Shown: piece after piece, positions 1 to 5,365 of the stretch
How positions within the stretch are numbered: the first letter of the stretch is position 1
How the letters are laid out: the number at the start of each line of letters is the position of its first letter
Origin: Thermoplasmata archaeon
GTDB taxonomy: Archaea > Thermoplasmatota > Penumbrarchaeia > Penumbrarchaeales > Penumbrarchaeaceae
Assembly (NCBI GenBank): GCA_023145185.1
Contig: JAGLEG010000428.1
Coordinates: forward strand, 1 to 5,365
Direction of reading: 5' to 3'
DNA: 5,365 bases
The notes under the pieces: model-generated
Seen by the model: only the letters and a program-made list of their open reading frames with translations
The model's database searches: none
What the model was told of the DNA's origin: nothing
Translations under genes and position numbers: made by a program

Positions 1-27
1 TGTTTATCTCTTAAACATTCAAGCCCA

Positions 28-62
28 GGAAAAAATAAAATCTTTTCCGGCTTTTTTATTTT
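28..62 (+). terminator. Possible T-rich terminator of a gene to the left
   Basis: On the plus strand GGAAAA (28-33) can pair with TTTTCC (43-48). The sequence then runs into CTTTTTTATTTT (51-62). T-tracts of this kind end archaeal transcripts. It would serve a plus-strand gene ending left of the window and converging on the thermosome. No such gene is visible here, so this is tentative; the region may simply be AT-rich intergenic DNA. Confidence 0.3.
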
Positions 63-66
63 GGAA

Positions 67-83
67 AATATAATAATTATATT
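67..83. repeat. AT-rich perfect inverted repeat
   Basis: AATATAAT (67-74) and ATTATATT (76-83) are exact reverse complements around one central A (75). The palindrome is all A/T and lies about 7 bp beyond the U-tract of the thermosome terminator. It could be part of the termination region or a chance product of AT-rich sequence. No function can be assigned. Confidence 0.5.
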
Positions 84-89
84 CAAAAT

Positions 90-114
90 AAAAAAAGGGG
101 GGCCGAAGCCCCCC
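90..114 (-). terminator. Hairpin terminator with UUCG tetraloop after the thermosome gene
   Basis: On the minus strand six G (114-109) and C108 pair with G103 and six C (102-97). This is a perfect 7-bp, all-GC stem. The loop is TTCG closed by C-G, the exceptionally stable cUUCGg tetraloop. Seven T follow at once (complement of A 96-90). The hairpin starts 23 nt past the thermosome stop codon. The form matches a bacterial intrinsic terminator. In archaea the U-tract alone is usually the main signal, so the hairpin may instead protect the 3' end. Confidence 0.75.
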
Positions 115-137
115 GAAATTACTTATCTGAACGGATA

Positions 138-1781
138 TCAGTAATCCATTCCGCCCATTCCTGGTGGCATGCCGCCTGGAGGCATACCTGGAGGCATTCC
201 ACCGCCGCCTCCCTTGGACTTGATGATGTCATCTATCCTTAGGATGAGGTTTGCGGTCTCGGATGCGGCCATTATCGCCTGTGTGCCGACCCTGAGGGGT
301 TCAAGGACGTTGAGCACTCTCATGTCCTCCACGACTCCCGTGTAGACGTTGATGCCGTGGAACTTCTTGCCCTCTGCGTGTGCCTTGTTGATCGCGATGA
401 TCGTATTGATCGGGTCGAGGCCCGCGTTCTCCGCGAGGGTCCTTGGGACTACCTCAAGGGCTGAGGCGAACGCCTCGATGGCGAACTGCTCTCTTCCACC
501 GGTCTGGATGGCGAATGTGCGGAGCTCTCTTGCGATCTCCACTGATGCGGCGCCGCCGCCCGCGGTCATGAGCCCATCCTCGATGGCGACTCCCACGGTG
601 GACAGTGCGTCGTGCATTCCCCTCTCGACCTCGTCGATAACGTGCTCGGATGCTCCCCTAATAAGGATGGAGACAGCCTTTGCGTTGGTGCAGCCGGTGA
701 CGAAGGTCATGTCGTCCCCGCCTATCTTCTCCTCCTTCACGTTTCCACTGCTTCCCAGGTCCTCTGCTGAGAGGTCATCCAGGTTCGAGACGATCTTGGC
801 GCCGGTCGCCTTTGCGAGCTTCTCCATGTCGGACTTCTTCACCCTTCTCACAGCGTATACGCCCCTCTTTGCGAGGAAGTGCTGTGCGAGGTCGTCGATG
901 CCCTTCTGACAGAAGACCACATTGACACCAGCGTTCGAGACCTTTTCGGCCATCTCCCTGAGGATGTTCTCCTCGTTCTCCAGGAACTTCTGGAACTGGG
1001 AGGGGTCGGTGATCTGGATCTTTGCGTCCACCTCTGTCTTCTTGACCTCGAAGGCGGCGTTGATCAGTGCGATCTTGGGAGCTTCGACGGATGTGGGCAT
1101 GTTCTCATGAACCCTCTCCTTGTCGACGAGGATGCCCTCGATCAGGGAGGTCTCCTTGACGGAGCCGCCCTGCTTCTTCTCAACCTTGATGTTATCGATG
1201 TCCACCTTGTAGCCATCATTCGTCTTCTCCGCAACGGACTTGACCGCCTTGACGACAACATCGGCCAGGATATCCTTCATGTCTCCGGCTGATTTCCCGG
1301 TCATGGAGGTCAGTGCGATGTTTCTGAGGTTCTCATCGTCATCGATGCCCACTTCAAGGGACATATCTTTGAGGACATCCACGGCCTTGTCGGCCGCCAG
1401 CCTGTATCCCTCGGTGATGAGGGTGGGGTGGACGTTCTTCTCGATCAGCGTCTCCGAGAGCTTGAGGAGCTCGCCTGCGAAGATCACAGCCGTTGTGGTC
1501 CCGTCCCCGCACTGCTCGTCCTGGGTCTTTGCTACCTCGATCACCATCTTGGCTGCGGGGTGCTCAACATCCACCTCTTTGAGGATCGTCACACCATCAT
1601 TGGTGATGATGACGTCGCCCATGGAGTCCACGAGCATCTTGTCCATGCCCTTGGGGCCGAGGGTGGTCCTCACAGCATCGGCTATCGCCTTGGCAGCTGC
1701 GATGTTCTTGATCTGGGCGCCCTTGCCGGACTCCCTTTCCGTTCCTTCCTTTAACACAAATATCGGAGTTCCTCCCATCAT
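138..1781 (-). CDS. ths: Thermosome subunit (group II chaperonin, TCP-1/Cpn60 family)
   Basis: An ATP-dependent chaperonin subunit of 547 residues, the usual length, forming a cytosolic double-ring folding chamber with a built-in lid. Group II signatures are complete. These include the N-terminal LGPKGMDKML (41-50), the nucleotide-binding NDGVTIL (61-67) and GDGTTT (92-97), and RGMHDAL (387-393) with Asp391 as the likely catalytic aspartate. TAGGGA (406-411), NAGLDP (452-457) and RIDD (515-518) also fit. Residues about 215-370 form the apical domain with the helical protrusion (around 258-281) that closes the cage. The tail from about 524 is Gly/Met/Pro-rich, with repeated MPPG units and a final MDY, as in many euryarchaeal thermosomes. 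Two Met codons are tandem (1781-1779 and 1778-1776). The ribosome-binding site lies 6 nt before the first and 9 nt before the second, so either could start. It is transcribed alone, divergently from the transporter gene. Whether it is the alpha or beta paralogue cannot be told from sequence alone. Confidence 0.97.
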   Translation of the reverse strand: MMGGTPIFVLKEGTERESGKGAQIKNIAAAKAIADAVRTTLGPKGMDKMLVDSMGDVIITNDGVTILKEVDVEHPAAKMVIEVAKTQDEQCGDGTTTAVIFAGELLKLSETLIEKNVHPTLITEGYRLAADKAVDVLKDMSLEVGIDDDENLRNIALTSMTGKSAGDMKDILADVVVKAVKSVAEKTNDGYKVDIDNIKVEKKQGGSVKETSLIEGILVDKERVHENMPTSVEAPKIALINAAFEVKKTEVDAKIQITDPSQFQKFLENEENILREMAEKVSNAGVNVVFCQKGIDDLAQHFLAKRGVYAVRRVKKSDMEKLAKATGAKIVSNLDDLSAEDLGSSGNVKEEKIGGDDMTFVTGCTNAKAVSILIRGASEHVIDEVERGMHDALSTVGVAIEDGLMTAGGGAASVEIARELRTFAIQTGGREQFAIEAFASALEVVPRTLAENAGLDPINTIIAINKAHAEGKKFHGINVYTGVVEDMRVLNVLEPLRVGTQAIMAASETANLILRIDDIIKSKGGGGGMPPGMPPGGMPPGMGGMDY

Positions 1782-1787
1782 ATAAAA

Positions 1788-1795
1788 TCACCTCA
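1788..1795 (-). promoter_or_regulatory. Ribosome-binding site of the thermosome gene
   Basis: The minus strand reads TGAGGTGA here. Its GAGGTGA matches the archaeal 16S 3'-end complement (GGAGGTGA). It lies 6 nt upstream of the first of two tandem ATG codons. Confidence 0.85.
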
Positions 1796-1823
1796 TTTTT
1801 TACTAAATGATACTGAATTCTCC

Positions 1824-1837
1824 AGTTATATCTAACT
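1824..1837. promoter_or_regulatory. Inverted repeat between thermosome TATA box and start (possible operator)
   Basis: AGTTA (1824-1828) and TAACT (1833-1837) are exact reverse complements separated by 4 bp. The repeat sits directly downstream of the proximal TATA-like box, where a bound repressor would block RNA polymerase. Heat-shock repression at such sites is known for archaeal chaperone genes (for example HSR1 of Archaeoglobus and Phr of Pyrococcus). The half-site arrangement does not match the HSR1 consensus as I recall it. Role inferred from position only. Confidence 0.35.
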
Positions 1838-1839
1838 TC

Positions 1840-1854
1840 TATAAAAGCATTTCG
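1840..1854 (-). promoter_or_regulatory. Proximal thermosome promoter (BRE + TATA)
   Basis: The minus strand reads CGAAATG then CTTTTATA, a purine-rich BRE-like element followed by a TATA box. Transcription would start about 25 nt downstream, near 1817, leaving a leader of about 36 nt that includes the ribosome-binding site. Prediction by motif and spacing only. Confidence 0.55.
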
Positions 1855-1867
1855 TTTATTTTCTCTT

Positions 1868-1878
1868 CTATATAAAAC
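1868..1878 (-). promoter_or_regulatory. Second, distal TATA-like box upstream of the thermosome gene
   Basis: The minus strand reads GTTTTATATAG. It lies about 29 bp upstream of the proximal box and shares its TTTATA core and following AGAAG. It could be an alternative promoter giving a start near 1845. The upstream flank is less BRE-like than that of the proximal box. Confidence 0.35.
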
Positions 1879-1952
1879 TATCTCAACCGAAAGTTAACAA
1901 CCTAATAACATTGCCAAGTTTTACAGGCGAATATCCTTCGTGACCCAACTGG

Positions 1953-1968
1953 GTAAACCATAAATAAT
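1953..1968 (+). promoter_or_regulatory. Probable promoter of the cation transporter gene
   Basis: GTAAACC (BRE-like) is followed by ATAAATAAT (1960-1968), the best TATA-like element on the plus strand in the divergent region. A start about 25 nt downstream would fall near 1988, giving a leader of roughly 90 nt before the TTG start at 2080. Motif-based guess. Confidence 0.4.
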
Positions 1969-1986
1969 ACCACTACTGTGTAGTCG

Positions 1987-2011
1987 TGTTCCACGATAAG
2001 CTCGTAGAACA
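1987..2011 (+). promoter_or_regulatory. Leader stem-loop upstream of the transporter gene
   Basis: TGTTC (1987-1991) pairs with GAACA (2007-2011). After one C/A mismatch, ACGA (1993-1996) pairs with TCGT (2002-2005), closing a 5-nt loop TAAGC. That makes 9 base pairs. The structure begins about where the predicted transcript starts and ends 13 nt before the ATG of the small ORF at 2025. It may affect stability or translation of the leader. It resembles no riboswitch I know. Confidence 0.4.
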
Positions 2012-2024
2012 GGGTAGATAAGAA

Positions 2025-2156
2025 ATGATCGATGAAGATGAACCTCACGAACGTTTGACTGCCGCAGGAGGAACTAGCCTTGAGTATAGAGGGAGCGGGC
2101 CAGAGGAGATATGGCACCAGTTACCCAGCCCGGGCTACGTTCCGTACGGTAGCTAG
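2025..2156 (+). CDS. Possible 43-codon upstream/overlapping ORF
   Basis: This ATG-started reading frame encodes 43 residues, beginning MIDEDEPHERL and ending PGYVPYGS, and stops at TAG. It overlaps the first 77 nt of the transporter gene in another frame and contains that gene's AGGAGG inside its GCA-GGA-GGA codons. It has no good ribosome-binding site of its own, and an in-frame TAA lies just upstream (2019-2021). The acidic, Pro/Gly-rich composition looks unlike a random shadow. Three readings are possible: a regulatory upstream ORF, the true N-terminus of the transporter displaced by a frameshift, or chance. I recognise no family. Confidence 0.25.
   Translation: MIDEDEPHERLTAAGGTSLEYRGSGPEEIWHQLPSPGYVPYGS
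2066..2071 (+). promoter_or_regulatory. Ribosome-binding site AGGAGG before the TTG start at 2080
   Basis: AGGAGG lies 8 nt upstream of TTG 2080-2082, an ideal spacing. It is the main reason for preferring that non-ATG start over the first in-frame ATG (2185), which has no such site. Confidence 0.65.
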
Positions 2157-3369
2157 ATGGGGGCGACGTTTCTTAAAACCGGAAATGCAGATTCTGAGAC
2201 AATCATCGTTAATACTACTTTTTGCAGGCATGGCAGACCTGTTCCCCGGCCTCATTATGGGCACCTTCGAGGAGTATATGGTCCTTATCCCGGGCCTGAT
2301 AATATTACTGCCCCCTACGATCGGGATAAGGGGAAATACCTTCGGGGCCTTGGCGGCAAGGATAGGGTCGCGCCTCCACCTGGGGCAGATCGAACCCACG
2401 ATGAGGAACAACAGGGAGCTCTCCACCCAGCTCTTCTCGACTGCGGCCCAGCTGATGCTCCTTTCGGCCTTGATACCCATCGCCGGCGTGTTGATGTCAG
2501 GCCTGTTCTCGATAGAGATCGCCCCGGTATCCACACTTCTGTTCATCTCCATATCGGCAGGTGTGATCTCGGGGGTCCTGATGTTCGCGATCACGATCGG
2601 CGTCACCCTGATATCGTTCCGACGTGGATATGATCCGGACAACATCTCGGCACCGATGATCGCGACCACCGGAGATATAACGACCATCCCGGTGATGTTC
2701 ATCGCGGCCTTTATCGTTCTGAACATACCCCACCTCTTGGTGGTCCTTTCCGTCGTTATCAGCCTTGTTCTCATTTTGATCATATTGACGATGATGCTCC
2801 TCCGCCGCCATATCGAGGTAAGAAAGGTGCTCAGGGGGTCCCTTCCGTTTGCAATGCTTGCCATTCTCCTATCGAGCATATCCGGCATCATGCTCCAGGC
2901 CAACTTCGACATATTCTTCCAGGGAGCGATATTCCTGATGCTGATCCCCGCCTTCAACGCGCAGGGAGGGTCCATCGGTTCCATACTGGGCTCCAGATTG
3001 ACCTCCTCCGCATATCTGGGTCAGGACCAGATCACGCTTGAGCCCAACCGCCTCATGATACGGTCCACTGTCTCCCTTCTCCTGATATCACTGATGGTCT
3101 TCTTTGTCATGTCATTGGCCGTTTCCGGCCTGGGATGGATCTCGGGATTGGGCACCGTATTCTACCCGAAGCTGCTATTCATCATGATGATGGGGGCAAC
3201 TACGATCACCCTGGTCTCATCCTTGATCGCGTACTACTCGGCCTACATATCGTTCAAGATAGGTCTTGATCCGGATAACGTGGTCATCCCCCTCCTGACG
3301 GCCTGTATGGACGTGGTGGGATCGACCTCCCTGATCATCTGCATCCTCGTGGGGAATCTGATATTCTGA
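2080..3369 (+). CDS. MgtE/SLC41-type divalent cation (Mg2+) transporter, two tandem MgtE membrane domains
   Basis: A 429-residue integral membrane protein with about ten hydrophobic segments, built as an internal duplication. Half 1 (about 40-240) carries PGL (71-73), RGN (84-86), GSRLHLGQ (96-103), YDPDN (184-188) and Asp199. Half 2 (about 250-429) repeats this as P290, QGG (295-297), GSRL...YLGQ (304-315), LDPDN (396-400) and Asp411. The repeated Asp after the DPDN motif corresponds to the Mg2+-binding pore aspartate of MgtE, and both copies are kept. Unlike bacterial MgtE there is no cytoplasmic N domain or CBS pair, so Mg2+ gating by those domains is absent. This fits the archaeal and SLC41-like form. 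The substrate is inferred to be Mg2+ or another divalent ion. An in-frame stop at 2056-2058 limits the start to TTG 2080 or later. Residues 1-35 are Arg-rich (7 Arg), use Arg codons uncommon in the rest of the gene, and may not be genuine; Met36 is the alternative start. Confidence 0.92.
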   Translation: MSIEGAGQRRYGTSYPARATFRTVARWGRRFLKPEMQILRQSSLILLFAGMADLFPGLIMGTFEEYMVLIPGLIILLPPTIGIRGNTFGALAARIGSRLHLGQIEPTMRNNRELSTQLFSTAAQLMLLSALIPIAGVLMSGLFSIEIAPVSTLLFISISAGVISGVLMFAITIGVTLISFRRGYDPDNISAPMIATTGDITTIPVMFIAAFIVLNIPHLLVVLSVVISLVLILIILTMMLLRRHIEVRKVLRGSLPFAMLAILLSSISGIMLQANFDIFFQGAIFLMLIPAFNAQGGSIGSILGSRLTSSAYLGQDQITLEPNRLMIRSTVSLLLISLMVFFVMSLAVSGLGWISGLGTVFYPKLLFIMMMGATTITLVSSLIAYYSAYISFKIGLDPDNVVIPLLTACMDVVGSTSLIICILVGNLIF

Positions 3370-3388
3370 AGAGGATGCGCATACAATC

Positions 3389-3432
3389 GAAGAAATCGTT
3401 ATTAACAAGCGGTCTATTCCAGCCCTTGGTGG
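3389..3432 (+). promoter_or_regulatory. Weak promoter-like sequence and weak ribosome-binding site before gatD
   Basis: The 67-bp gap after the transporter stop contains a purine-rich stretch (3389-3395) followed by an AT-rich CGTTATTAAC (3397-3406). This could be a BRE/TATA pair giving a nearly leaderless gatD transcript. GGTGGT (3428-3433) is only a partial ribosome-binding match and sits 3 nt from the TTG. Co-transcription with the transporter is equally possible. Confidence 0.25.
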
Positions 3433-3436
3433 TATA

Positions 3437-4816
3437 TTGGCCGACGACACCTATCAGGGATACAGCGGTCCCGCGCTCGAACTTCTGAAAAGGGAGAACA
3501 TCGCAGTTTGGGACAGGATAACCGTTACGGCCGGAGAGGAGGAGATAGAGGGGGTCCTCCTTCCCAGGTCAGCTGGAGACGATGATCACCTCGTCCTGAA
3601 GATGATCACGGGATACAATATCGGCATCACAGCCGGCAACGTGATCTCGATAAAGAGCGATGGGAGCAGGAAGGCCAATTACAAGATCCCCGAAAAGGAG
3701 TTCCCGTTCGATCCAAAGAAGCCCAACGTGACCATCCTTGGGACGGGGGGCACGATAGCATCCAGGCTCGATTACAGGACGGGCGCGGTAATACCCGCAT
3801 TTACCCCCGGGGAGCTGTTCGGCGCCGTGCCCGAGCTTGCGGATATCGCCAATATCAACACCAAAAAGCTCTTTGGCGTATTCTCCGAGAACATGGGCCC
3901 GCACCAATGGAAGGTCCTGGCCGAGCACATCAAGAAGGAGATAGAGAGCGGCGTAAAGGGCATCTGCATAGGGCATGGGACGGACACCATGCATTACACG
4001 GCCGCGGTCCTATCGTTCATGGTCCAGGGGAGCCCGGTCCCTATCGTCATGGTGGGCAGCCAGCGTTCCTCTGACCGGCCGTCATCCGATGCGGCGAGAA
4101 CCCTTATAGGGTCCGTGAACACCGCGGCCTATTCTGATGCGGCGGAGGTGATGGTGTGCATGTTCGGTACGACCTCTGACCGGTTCTGCTACCTCCACCG
4201 CGGGACAAGGGTGAGGAAGATGCACTCCTCCTACAGGAACACCTTCAAGACCCTGGGAGACGTCCCCCTGGGCAAGGTCGAGGACGGAAAGTTCACCTAT
4301 TACAAGAAGGATATCAAGAGGAGAAGGGATGATCGTGAGGTCGAGATATATCCCCATTGGGAGGACCGGATCGCCATTCTCTACTACTATCCCAACATGG
4401 ACCCCGATATCCTGGAATCGATGATCGATAAGGGATACAAGGGCATAATTATTGCGGGAACAGGTCTGGGTCATGTGAACAAGCCGCTCTACGACCCGAT
4501 CCAGAGGGCTCATGAGGAGGGCATTCACATGTATATGTCCGTTCAGACGCTCTTTGGCTACACCCAGATGTTCGTATACGATACGGGCAGGGACCTCCTG
4601 TCAAGAGGGGTTGTCCCGCTGGGCAACATGCTGCCCGAGGTCGCATACTGCAAGTTGGGTTGGGCCCTTGGCCACGTACAGGAGGCTGAGCCCCTCAACA
4701 AGCTTATGGTCGAGCCGATCGCTCACGAGATAACGCCCCGGGAGCCATACAACGGGTTCGTCATGGGTCAGGGAGGCATGGGGGCCGTTGAGGAGTTCCT
4801 TGCCGAGTACAATTGA
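3437..4816 (+). CDS. gatD: Glutamyl-tRNA(Gln) amidotransferase subunit D
   Basis: GatD is the glutaminase subunit of the archaeal GatDE complex. It releases ammonia from glutamine, and GatE uses it to convert Glu-tRNA(Gln) to Gln-tRNA(Gln). The 459 residues show the GatD-specific N-terminal domain (about 1-90, with HLVLKMITGYNIGI at 51-64) and then an L-asparaginase-like domain. TGGTIAS (103-109) holds the nucleophile-equivalent Thr106. HGTDTM (180-185) gives Thr182 and Asp183, and RKMHSS (260-265) gives Lys261. The catalytic set is therefore complete. VGSQRSSDRPSSDAA (206-220), GTGLGH (341-346) and the C-terminal GNMLPEVAYCKLGWALGH (396-413) also fit GatD rather than a free asparaginase. The TTG start is inferred: no ATG or GTG is available in frame upstream, and homologues begin a few residues before the YxG...A.ELL motif. 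Length is slightly above typical bacterial-asparaginase fusions of this type. The gene ends in tandem in-frame stops (TGA TAG). The partner gatE is not in the window. Confidence 0.96.
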   Translation: MADDTYQGYSGPALELLKRENIAVWDRITVTAGEEEIEGVLLPRSAGDDDHLVLKMITGYNIGITAGNVISIKSDGSRKANYKIPEKEFPFDPKKPNVTILGTGGTIASRLDYRTGAVIPAFTPGELFGAVPELADIANINTKKLFGVFSENMGPHQWKVLAEHIKKEIESGVKGICIGHGTDTMHYTAAVLSFMVQGSPVPIVMVGSQRSSDRPSSDAARTLIGSVNTAAYSDAAEVMVCMFGTTSDRFCYLHRGTRVRKMHSSYRNTFKTLGDVPLGKVEDGKFTYYKKDIKRRRDDREVEIYPHWEDRIAILYYYPNMDPDILESMIDKGYKGIIIAGTGLGHVNKPLYDPIQRAHEEGIHMYMSVQTLFGYTQMFVYDTGRDLLSRGVVPLGNMLPEVAYCKLGWALGHVQEAEPLNKLMVEPIAHEITPREPYNGFVMGQGGMGAVEEFLAEYN

Positions 4817-4854
4817 TAGGGGCGAACACAGCGATCATATTGCCTGTTTACGAC

Positions 4855-4874
4855 AAGTAATAATAATGTATAAT
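4855..4874 (+). promoter_or_regulatory. Probable promoter of the FG-GAP protein gene
   Basis: The gap after gatD contains the AT-rich run AAGTAATAATAATGTATAAT (4855-4874), with TGTATAAT (4867-4874) the best TATA-like core. A start about 25 nt downstream would fall near 4895 and leave a leader of about 45 nt carrying the ribosome-binding site. No clear gatD terminator is visible in the same gap. Confidence 0.4.
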
Positions 4875-4924
4875 GGCATGAGCATAGATACGTTCAGCCT
4901 GTATCGATCGTTTCGTATAGCGTT

Positions 4925-4933
4925 AAGGAGGTG
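4925..4933 (+). promoter_or_regulatory. Perfect ribosome-binding site of the FG-GAP gene (start-deciding)
   Basis: AAGGAGGTG is the strongest ribosome-binding match in the window. With a normal spacing of 5 nt it points to ATT 4939-4941, not to the next usual start codon TTG 4957 (23 nt away). No ATG or GTG occurs in the coding frame near it. Confidence 0.75.
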
Positions 4934-4938
4934 TTCAT

Positions 4939-5365
4939 ATTCGCCCAAGAGATTCGTTGAGTAAGCCATTATTGTCCTTCATCATAGTATTTGTATTCAT
5001 ACTGAACTCCTTTCTGATCCTCTCATCCCCATATGCCGGTGGATTGAAGATGATGGACGATCACGTATCGGAGGGTTTCACCGATGCGGGTGAGGTGTTC
5101 CTGGAGGTCCTTGGGGACCAGAACAAGGATGGAAGGGATGAGTTTTTTCTCTCCTCACCCACGAATGGGACAAATGGGGTGGATTCCGGCATCCTGCAGT
5201 ATTTCTGGGGGGACAGTACGATCCATGATTCCCTTGAGATCTACAATACCGATCTCATATTTCTGGGGGGCGAGGGGTACCTGTTGGGCACGGACGCACT
5301 TTTCTGGAATATCGACGGTGACGGATACGACGATCTGGTGATCGGCTGTCCCGGGGCGGGGGGCG
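4939..5365 (+). CDS. Secreted FG-GAP/integrin-alpha-like beta-propeller protein (N-terminal part)
   Basis: The reading frame is open from the in-frame TAA at 4924-4926 to the window edge, so only the first 142 codons are seen. Counted from ATT 4939, residues 2-9 include Arg2, Arg4 and Lys9. A hydrophobic core (about 11-28) then leads to SSPYAGG, which looks like a signal peptide cleaved after about residue 33. Two FG-GAP calcium-binding loops follow: DQNKDGRDEF (60-69), and NIDGDGYDDLVIG (124-136) continuing into CPGAGG. Such repeats form blades of a beta-propeller on exported proteins. Substrate or ligand is unknown. Codons follow a clear coding pattern with no break. The start is uncertain: ATT 4939 has the perfect ribosome-binding site, while TTG 4957 gives a compact signal peptide (MSKPLLSF...) and a start codon used by both genes upstream. 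The C-terminal part, including any cell-wall anchor, lies outside the window. Confidence 0.85.
   Translation, partial: MRPRDSLSKPLLSFIIVFVFILNSFLILSSPYAGGLKMMDDHVSEGFTDAGEVFLEVLGDQNKDGRDEFFLSSPTNGTNGVDSGILQYFWGDSTIHDSLEIYNTDLIFLGGEGYLLGTDALFWNIDGDGYDDLVIGCPGAGG

Noticed and set aside
141..210. Repeated GGCAT/CCTGG units as a DNA repeat array
   Set aside because: They are the coding sequence of the Gly/Met/Pro-rich thermosome tail, a normal feature of the family.
349..1785. Several long plus-strand open frames opposite the thermosome gene
   Set aside because: They lie wholly antisense to a clear, full-length thermosome, show no recognisable domains, and reflect the stop-poor complement of a GC-rich coding region.
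1782..2079. tRNA or other structured RNA gene in the divergent region
   Set aside because: No T-loop-like GGTTCRA motif or cloverleaf could be found on inspection; only the short leader hairpin is present.
1902..2117. 71-codon minus-strand open frame in the divergent intergenic region
   Set aside because: It starts at GTG with no ribosome-binding site, has an implausible composition and overlaps the promoter region of the transporter.
2154..2156. TAG read as pyrrolysine, extending the 43-codon ORF
   Set aside because: Read-through would only continue into the wrong-frame shadow of the transporter, and nothing in the window indicates pyrrolysine use.
2157..2633. 158-codon plus-strand frame beginning ATG just after the TAG of the small ORF
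   Set aside because: It is an alternate-frame shadow of the transporter. Its composition (Pro, His, Arg, Gly-rich) is typical of a wrong frame, and the true frame has clear MgtE motifs.
4878..4964. 28-codon ORF (ATG to TAA) before the FG-GAP gene
   Set aside because: It has no ribosome-binding site, overlaps the next gene's own ribosome-binding site and start, and shows no recognisable sequence.
5084..5341. 85-codon plus-strand frame over the FG-GAP gene
   Set aside because: The overlapping frame encodes a signal peptide and two FG-GAP calcium loops, so this one is a shadow.

Overview
The window looks archaeal. It carries a group II chaperonin (thermosome) with the Gly/Met/Pro-rich tail common in euryarchaea, and GatD of the archaea-specific GatDE amidotransferase. 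It also shows TATA/BRE-like promoter elements, strong GGAGGTG-type ribosome-binding sites and frequent TTG starts. The mixed GC content and the secreted FG-GAP protein would fit a Thermoplasmatota-like euryarchaeon. That placement is an inference from gene content, not a phylogeny.

Layout from left to right. Positions 1-137 are AT-rich and non-coding, with T-tracts, an AT palindrome and a GC hairpin terminator that ends the thermosome transcript. The thermosome gene lies on the minus strand (138-1781). A 298-bp divergent intergenic region (1782-2079) follows. It holds the thermosome ribosome-binding site, two TATA-like boxes and a short inverted repeat on one side. On the other side are a probable promoter, a leader stem-loop and a 43-codon overlapping ORF in front of an MgtE/SLC41-type divalent cation transporter (2080-3369, plus strand, TTG start). 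After 67 bp comes gatD (3437-4816, TTG start). After a further 122 bp of promoter-like sequence a secreted, calcium-binding FG-GAP/integrin-like beta-propeller protein begins (about 4939) and runs off the right edge.

The genes are individually recognisable and do not form an obvious pathway. They cover protein folding (thermosome), Mg2+ or other divalent cation transport (MgtE), Gln-tRNA(Gln) synthesis by transamidation (GatD, whose partner GatE is not here) and a cell-surface protein. I see no mobile element, CRISPR array, rRNA or tRNA, and no convincing undescribed multi-gene system. The points most worth a second look are the 5' end of the transporter gene (leader hairpin, an acidic 43-codon ORF in another frame, and an Arg-rich N-terminus that may not be genuine), the apparent ATT start of the FG-GAP gene behind a perfect ribosome-binding site, and the UUCG-capped terminator of the thermosome.
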